Shown: piece after piece, positions 60,281-64,000 of the stretch
Layout: the number at the start of each line of letters is the position of its first letter
How positions within the stretch are numbered: position 1 is the first letter of the stretch
Origin: Gordonia polyisoprenivorans NBRC 16320 = JCM 10675
GTDB taxonomy: Bacteria > Actinomycetota > Actinomycetes > Mycobacteriales > Mycobacteriaceae
Assembly (NCBI RefSeq): GCF_000241325.1
Contig: NZ_BAEI01000004.1
Span: 1 to 64,000, forward strand
Direction: 5' to 3'
Length of the DNA: 64,000 bases
The notes under the pieces: model-generated
The model's database searches: none
What the model was told of the DNA's origin: nothing
The model's input: only the letters and a program-made list of their open reading frames with translations
Position numbers and translations under genes: made by a program

Positions 60281-61468
60281 GTGCGGATCGCTCAGGGCCA
60301 CCACGTGCTCGTGCAGTGCCGGGTCGATCCAGGACGACGCGTCGAGGATGTACGGCGGCTGCGCGGTGAGACGTTCGGTCAGGGTGAACCCGGCGCCGGC
60401 GGTGAGATCGGCGAGCACGTCGAGGTTGGGCCAGGGACGTTCGGGATTGACGTGATCGGGCGTCAGCGGTGACACCCCACCCCAGTCGTCGACGCCGGAG
60501 GCGATGAGTGCCTCGCACTCGGCCGCCGACACGAGGTTCGGCGGCGCCTGGATACGCATGTGCGGACCGAGCACGATCCGCGCGGTCGCGACCGCGGCGA
60601 GGAACTCGGTCATCTCCGCGTCCGGGGTACCACGCATCGCGGTGTCCGGCTTGGCCCGGAAGTTTTGCACGATCACTTCCTGGATGTGCCCGCCGGCCGC
60701 GGCGATCTCGGCCATCGCAAGCAACGATTGCGCTCTCTCGGTGAGACTTTCACCGATGCCGACGAGGATTCCGGTGGTGAACGGAATCCCGAGGGCACCC
60801 GCATCACGCAACACCTGCAGCCGTACCAGGGGATCCTTGTCGGGGCTGCCGTAATGAGGCATGCCCTTCTCGGTGAACAGTCGGCGCGAGGTGGTCTCGA
60901 GCATCATGCCCATCGACGGCGCGACCGGGCGAAGGGCGGTCATCTCCTCGGCGCTCATCACACCCGGATTCAGGTGCGGCAACAGTCCTGTTTGTGACAG
61001 GACCGCGATGGCGGCGGCGCGGACGTAATCCAGCGTGGAGGTGTAACCACGCTCGGACAGCCATTGCGCGGCCTGCGGCCACCGATCCTCCGGGCGGTCA
61101 CCGAGAGTGAACAACGCTTCCTTGCAACCGAGTTCGGCACCCCTGCGTGCGATGTCGACGACCTCGTCGAGTTCGAGGTACATGCCCGCACCGGCGCGGG
61201 CGAGCTTCCCCGGGATCGTCACGAAGGTGCAGTAGTGGCATCGGTCGCGGCACAATTTGGTCAGCGGGATGAACACCTTGCGCGAGTAGGTGACCTGCCC
61301 GGATCGTCCGACGGCCGCAAGGCCCTCGTCGCGGAGATCGGCGGCGATCCGTTGCAGCGCATGCAGATCGGCGCCGGACGCCGACAACAGGGTGCTCACC
61401 ACCTCGACGTCGGTGATCTCGGTGGTCGTCGCGGCATCGAGTGCCGCGGCCATGCTCATGGACGGCAT
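60224..61468 (-). CDS. cofG: CofG-like radical SAM enzyme (Fo synthase subunit 1)
   Basis: A radical SAM protein of 414 residues corresponding to the N-terminal (CofG) half of FbiC. The cluster motif is intact: [20 protein letters not shown] (CxxxCxxC). Further CofG segments are [47 protein letters not shown] and [17 protein letters not shown]. In M. tuberculosis the halves form one FbiC protein; here it ends at the natural CofG/CofH junction, right at a 56-base tandem repeat. ATG 61468 follows GAGGGGAG. The gene is last after the CofH-like and monooxygenase genes (6-base gap). Normally CofG closes the deazaflavin ring together with CofH. Confidence 0.85.
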   Translation of the reverse strand: MPSMSMAAALDAATTTEITDVEVVSTLLSASGADLHALQRIAADLRDEGLAAVGRSGQVTYSRKVFIPLTKLCRDRCHYCTFVTIPGKLARAGAGMYLELDEVVDIARRGAELGCKEALFTLGDRPEDRWPQAAQWLSERGYTSTLDYVRAAAIAVLSQTGLLPHLNPGVMSAEEMTALRPVAPSMGMMLETTSRRLFTEKGMPHYGSPDKDPLVRLQVLRDAGALGIPFTTGILVGIGESLTERAQSLLAMAEIAAAGGHIQEVIVQNFRAKPDTAMRGTPDAEMTEFLAAVATARIVLGPHMRIQAPPNLVSAAECEALIASGVDDWGGVSPLTPDHVNPERPWPNLDVLADLTAGAGFTLTERLTAQPPYILDASSWIDPALHEHVVALSDPHSGLAADRIPSPRAWSSVA

Positions 61469-61474
61469 GGGTGC

Positions 61475-62980
61475 TCACTCCCCTCGTTCGCTGGTGGTGG
61501 CCACTGTCGATCGGGTGACGAACGGCTCCGGCTCGAACGTGCCGTTGCGCTCTCGGAACGACAACGCCGTACCCGGCCAGAGCAGTGTCAGCCGACCACT
61601 CTCGGGATCGACATACCAACTGTCACAACCGGTCAACCACACCGTATCGGAACTCCGGTCGTCGATCTCCCGGGTGTACGCGGCCTCGGCGTCCGCGGTG
61701 ACCTCCAGTGCGGCAACCCCCGCCTCGGCCATGTGATCGAGGGCGCCGACGACATAATCGAGTTGCGTCTCGATCATGTAGATCGCCGAATTGTGGCCGA
61801 GCGCCGCATTCGGGCCGTCGAGCACGAACATGTTCGGGAACCCGGCGACCACGGTCGAGGCATAGGAGATCATGCCGTGCCGCCAGTGGTCGGCGAGCAA
61901 CTCGCCGTCCCGGCCGTGCACGCGCGTGGCGACCGGCGGTCGTGCCGCCTCGAAACCCGTTGCCATCACCAGGATGTCGAGTTCGTGACTGCGACCGCTG
62001 GACGCGCGCGCCTTGGCTTCGACGACCGATTCGAGCGCCCCCGGCTCGAAGACGACGTTCTCACGCAACAGCGTCGGATAGAAATCGTCACTGAGAAGTA
62101 TTCGCTTACAACCGATCTCGTAGTCCGGGGTGAGTTCGGCACGCAGCACCGGATCGGGGATCTGCGCGCGCAGGTGGGTCAATGCCCGCGCCCGGATCTC
62201 GTCGATGTCGGGACGGCGGCGCAGACGTTGCGCGAACGCGGCGTCGGCGTTGCGCAACAGTTCGTTTCGATGTGCGGCCGCCCGCTGCGGATCGACGAGC
62301 TCGGCACGCTCGGCGGGATCGAGCTGACGATCCTCCCGCGGCACGATGTAGGGCGGGGTGCGGCTGAAGATGACGAGCTCGGCGGCGCGGGCGGCCACAT
62401 GCGGCACGATCTGGATCGCCGACGCCCCGGTACCGACCACCCCGACCCGGGCGCCCGCCAGATCGAGGTCGGGCTCCCAGGCGGCCGTGTGGACCACGGC
62501 CCCCGGAAAGTCGTCGAGGCCTTCGATGTCGGGGATTCTCGGCTCCGACAACCGGCCCACGGCCAGCAGCAGGATCCGGGCGGTCAGCGACTGCGCACCG
62601 TCAACGCCCTCGGTGACCAGATGCCAGCGAGCTCCCTCGGCATCCCATGTCGCACAAGTGAGTTCGCGGCCGAGTCGGATGTGGTCGGTGAGCCCTTCGT
62701 CGAATACGAGCCGGTCGAGATAGGCGCGGATCTCGGCGCCGGCGGGATAGACCGCCGACCAGTCGGCGGGGGGACGGAACGAGAACGAATAGAGGTGACC
62801 GGGGATGTCGCAGGCGATGCCGGGATAGATGTTGTCTCGCCAGGTGCCGCCGACCGCGTCGGCGCGTTCGAGGACCACGAACGATTCCCTCGCGCGCCGC
62901 GCCAGATGCGTGGCCATCCCCAGCCCGGCGAAACCCGCCCCGACGATCGCGACGTCGACCTGGGGTGCGGCCGCGGTCAC
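61475..62980 (-). CDS. Baeyer-Villiger-type FAD/NADPH monooxygenase
   Basis: A flavin monooxygenase of 501 residues. FAD motif VAIVGAGFAGLGMATHL at the N terminus, NADPH motif GVVGTGASAIQIVPHVA near residue 190. Between them is FPGAVVHTAAWEP, close to the Baeyer-Villiger fingerprint FxGxxxHxxxW(P/D). Further family segments are GGTWRDNIYPGIACD and MFVLDGPNAALGHNS. The substrate (ketone or other) is unknown. GTG 62980 overlaps the CofH-like stop (GTGA), and cofG begins 6 bases after its stop, so all three form one operon. Confidence 0.87.
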   Translation of the reverse strand: MTAAAPQVDVAIVGAGFAGLGMATHLARRARESFVVLERADAVGGTWRDNIYPGIACDIPGHLYSFSFRPPADWSAVYPAGAEIRAYLDRLVFDEGLTDHIRLGRELTCATWDAEGARWHLVTEGVDGAQSLTARILLLAVGRLSEPRIPDIEGLDDFPGAVVHTAAWEPDLDLAGARVGVVGTGASAIQIVPHVAARAAELVIFSRTPPYIVPREDRQLDPAERAELVDPQRAAAHRNELLRNADAAFAQRLRRRPDIDEIRARALTHLRAQIPDPVLRAELTPDYEIGCKRILLSDDFYPTLLRENVVFEPGALESVVEAKARASSGRSHELDILVMATGFEAARPPVATRVHGRDGELLADHWRHGMISYASTVVAGFPNMFVLDGPNAALGHNSAIYMIETQLDYVVGALDHMAEAGVAALEVTADAEAAYTREIDDRSSDTVWLTGCDSWYVDPESGRLTLLWPGTALSFRERNGTFEPEPFVTRSTVATTSERGE

Positions 62981-64000
62981 CGGCCTGCCCGGTGCAGGAT
63001 CGGCCGGTCGCCGGGCTGCCGATAAGCGGTGGTCCGCTGAACCGGCGTTCGGCCGGCGCGCTCGGCGAATCCGGCGAGGCGCTCGGAGTCGAGGACCCGA
63101 CCGGCCTCCGGTCCGGCCGACGGCATCATCGCGCCGTCGAGGAGCATCCCGCCGATGTCGTCGACCCCGCCCCGCAGCACCTCGTCGACGACGTCGGCGT
63201 CGAGCTTGGTCCAGGCGACCTGGATGTGGTCGAACCGACCCAGGGTGACCAGCCGCGTGACGGCGTGGATCGCCCGCGTCTCGCGGCGTGAAGCGCCCGC
63301 CACCGCGACCGACCGCAGATGAGGTGGGGTGTTGTCGGCAACCATCGGCATCAGGATGAGCTCACTGAACCCGCCTGTACGCGACTGGATCCCGCACAGG
63401 GTCCGCAGATGGGCGAGGACGTGGCCCGGCGTTTCGACATGCCCGTACAACACCGTCGCCGTCGAAAACAGTCCCGCCTCGTGCGCTGCGGAGATGACCT
63501 CGATCCACCCGTCCCGGGTGTACTCGGTCCCGGGCGGTGCGAGAACCGCACGAACCTCGTCGTCGAGGATCTGCGCCGCGGTCCCCGGCACCGAACCGAG
63601 TCCGGCGCCGCGTGCGCGGCGCAGGAACTCCTCGACGTCGATGCCCAGCCGGGCGGCGGCGACGCGGATCTCCGGTGGGCGGAACGCGTGCAGATGGACC
63701 GGCGCCGCGGCGGTGATCCGCTCGATCAGGCGCAGGTACCCCTCGGCCGAGGCATCGGCGGGCAGTGGCCCCTGCATGCAGATCTCGGTCGCCCCGAGCC
63801 CGTGGGCCTCGACGACCAGATCCTCCAGCGACGGGTCGGTGGTCAGGCTCGCGGCCACCGCGGTGTCGAGATTGCGATTCACCACGTAGGTGAGGGCCTC
63901 GGGGTCGGTGACCGCACGGCGGGCCGCGTCGGCGTGCGCGCACAGCTCGTCGAGGAGATCGCCGTCGGCGCCGAGCAGCGCGATCCACTCGTCGTCGGAG
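62977..64000 (-). CDS. CofH-like protein lacking the radical SAM cluster motif (5' end outside window)
   Basis: Homologous to the C-terminal (CofH) half of FbiC. Conserved blocks: ATEICMQG, IPGTAA-like VPGTAAQILDDEVRAVL, LYGHVETPGHVLAHL, SRTGGFSEL, HIQVAWTKLD, DDIGGMLLDG. The linker before it, SDDEWIALLGADGD, is also FbiC-like and runs off the window at 64000. In CofH the VVNRNIN strand is followed by the CxxxCxxC cluster motif. Here VVNRNLDTAVAASLTTDPSL goes straight to the next helix, about 17 residues shorter and without any of the three cysteines. The frame is open throughout, so it is not a frameshift. It is probably inactive as a radical SAM enzyme or has a new role. It overlaps the monooxygenase by four bases. 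Confidence 0.8.
   Translation of the reverse strand, partial: SDDEWIALLGADGDLLDELCAHADAARRAVTDPEALTYVVNRNLDTAVAASLTTDPSLEDLVVEAHGLGATEICMQGPLPADASAEGYLRLIERITAAAPVHLHAFRPPEIRVAAARLGIDVEEFLRRARGAGLGSVPGTAAQILDDEVRAVLAPPGTEYTRDGWIEVISAAHEAGLFSTATVLYGHVETPGHVLAHLRTLCGIQSRTGGFSELILMPMVADNTPPHLRSVAVAGASRRETRAIHAVTRLVTLGRFDHIQVAWTKLDADVVDEVLRGGVDDIGGMLLDGAMMPSAGPEAGRVLDSERLAGFAERAGRTPVQRTTAYRQPGDRPILHRAGR

Overview
The window is a high-G+C actinobacterial chromosome segment, most likely Gordonia or a close relative in the Mycobacteriales. This rests on WhiB2, mycothiol-type enzymes, type VII secretion parts (EccB/EccE), FbiA/FbiB of coenzyme F420 synthesis, GpgS, GlgM/GlgC and the actinobacterial FdxC-DapC pair. 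Several stretches also follow Mycobacterium tuberculosis gene order as I recall it. The genus is an inference. I see no rRNA, tRNA, CRISPR array, insertion sequence, prophage or plasmid origin.

Layout. (1) 1-7168: methyltransferase, enoyl-CoA hydratase, a saccharopine-dehydrogenase-like protein, two TetR regulators with clear paired operators, a standalone LigD-type polymerase, an MDR oxidoreductase and a Nudix protein. (2) 7287-15705: ABC ATPase, LLM monooxygenase, DUF985 cupin, Pth2-like protein, serB2, ctaD, fecB and a PEP mutase-like enzyme. (3) 15812-22135: carbonic anhydrase, DUF2252, the HelZ SNF2 helicase with a SWIM protein, and a SpoU methyltransferase. (4) 22222-28322: a frameshifted membrane gene, then the class Ib ribonucleotide reductase set nrdH-nrdI-nrdE-(mycothiol enzyme)-nrdF2. 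(5) 28679-34866: FMN reductase/TetR pair, HpxO urate hydroxylase, divergent eccB/eccE. (6) 34873-42574: manA, a SIS-like gene, DUF3499, a degenerate metallopeptidase, whiB2, fbiA-fbiB-Nudix. (7) 42617-55691: glgC/glgM, rlmA, DUF3117, a DivIVA-like protein, gpgS, folP2, fadD6, two LOG proteins, dapE, a DM13 protein, a small membrane protein, dapD. (8) 55767-64000: VOC protein, AraC regulator, dapC, fdxC, cysteine dioxygenase with a rhodanese and a PNPOx-like protein, and an operon of a CofH-like protein, a Baeyer-Villiger-type monooxygenase and CofG.

How the genes work together. Three dap genes (dapC, dapD, dapE) supply meso-diaminopimelate for the cell wall. GlgC and GlgM make ADP-glucose and maltose-1-phosphate; GpgS starts methylglucose lipopolysaccharide; ManA feeds mannose metabolism. 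FbiA and FbiB finish F420. The nrd genes make deoxynucleotides. Many genes have a TANNNT hexamer 6-8 bases before the start codon and no ribosome binding site, which suggests frequent leaderless transcription.

Most notable is the operon at the right edge. Its CofH-like protein keeps the CofH body but lacks the CxxxCxxC radical-SAM cluster motif where it should be. It is separated from an intact CofG by a flavin monooxygenase gene, and the cofG 3' end lies in a 56-base tandem repeat. This looks like a broken or repurposed FbiC-type deazaflavin synthase.
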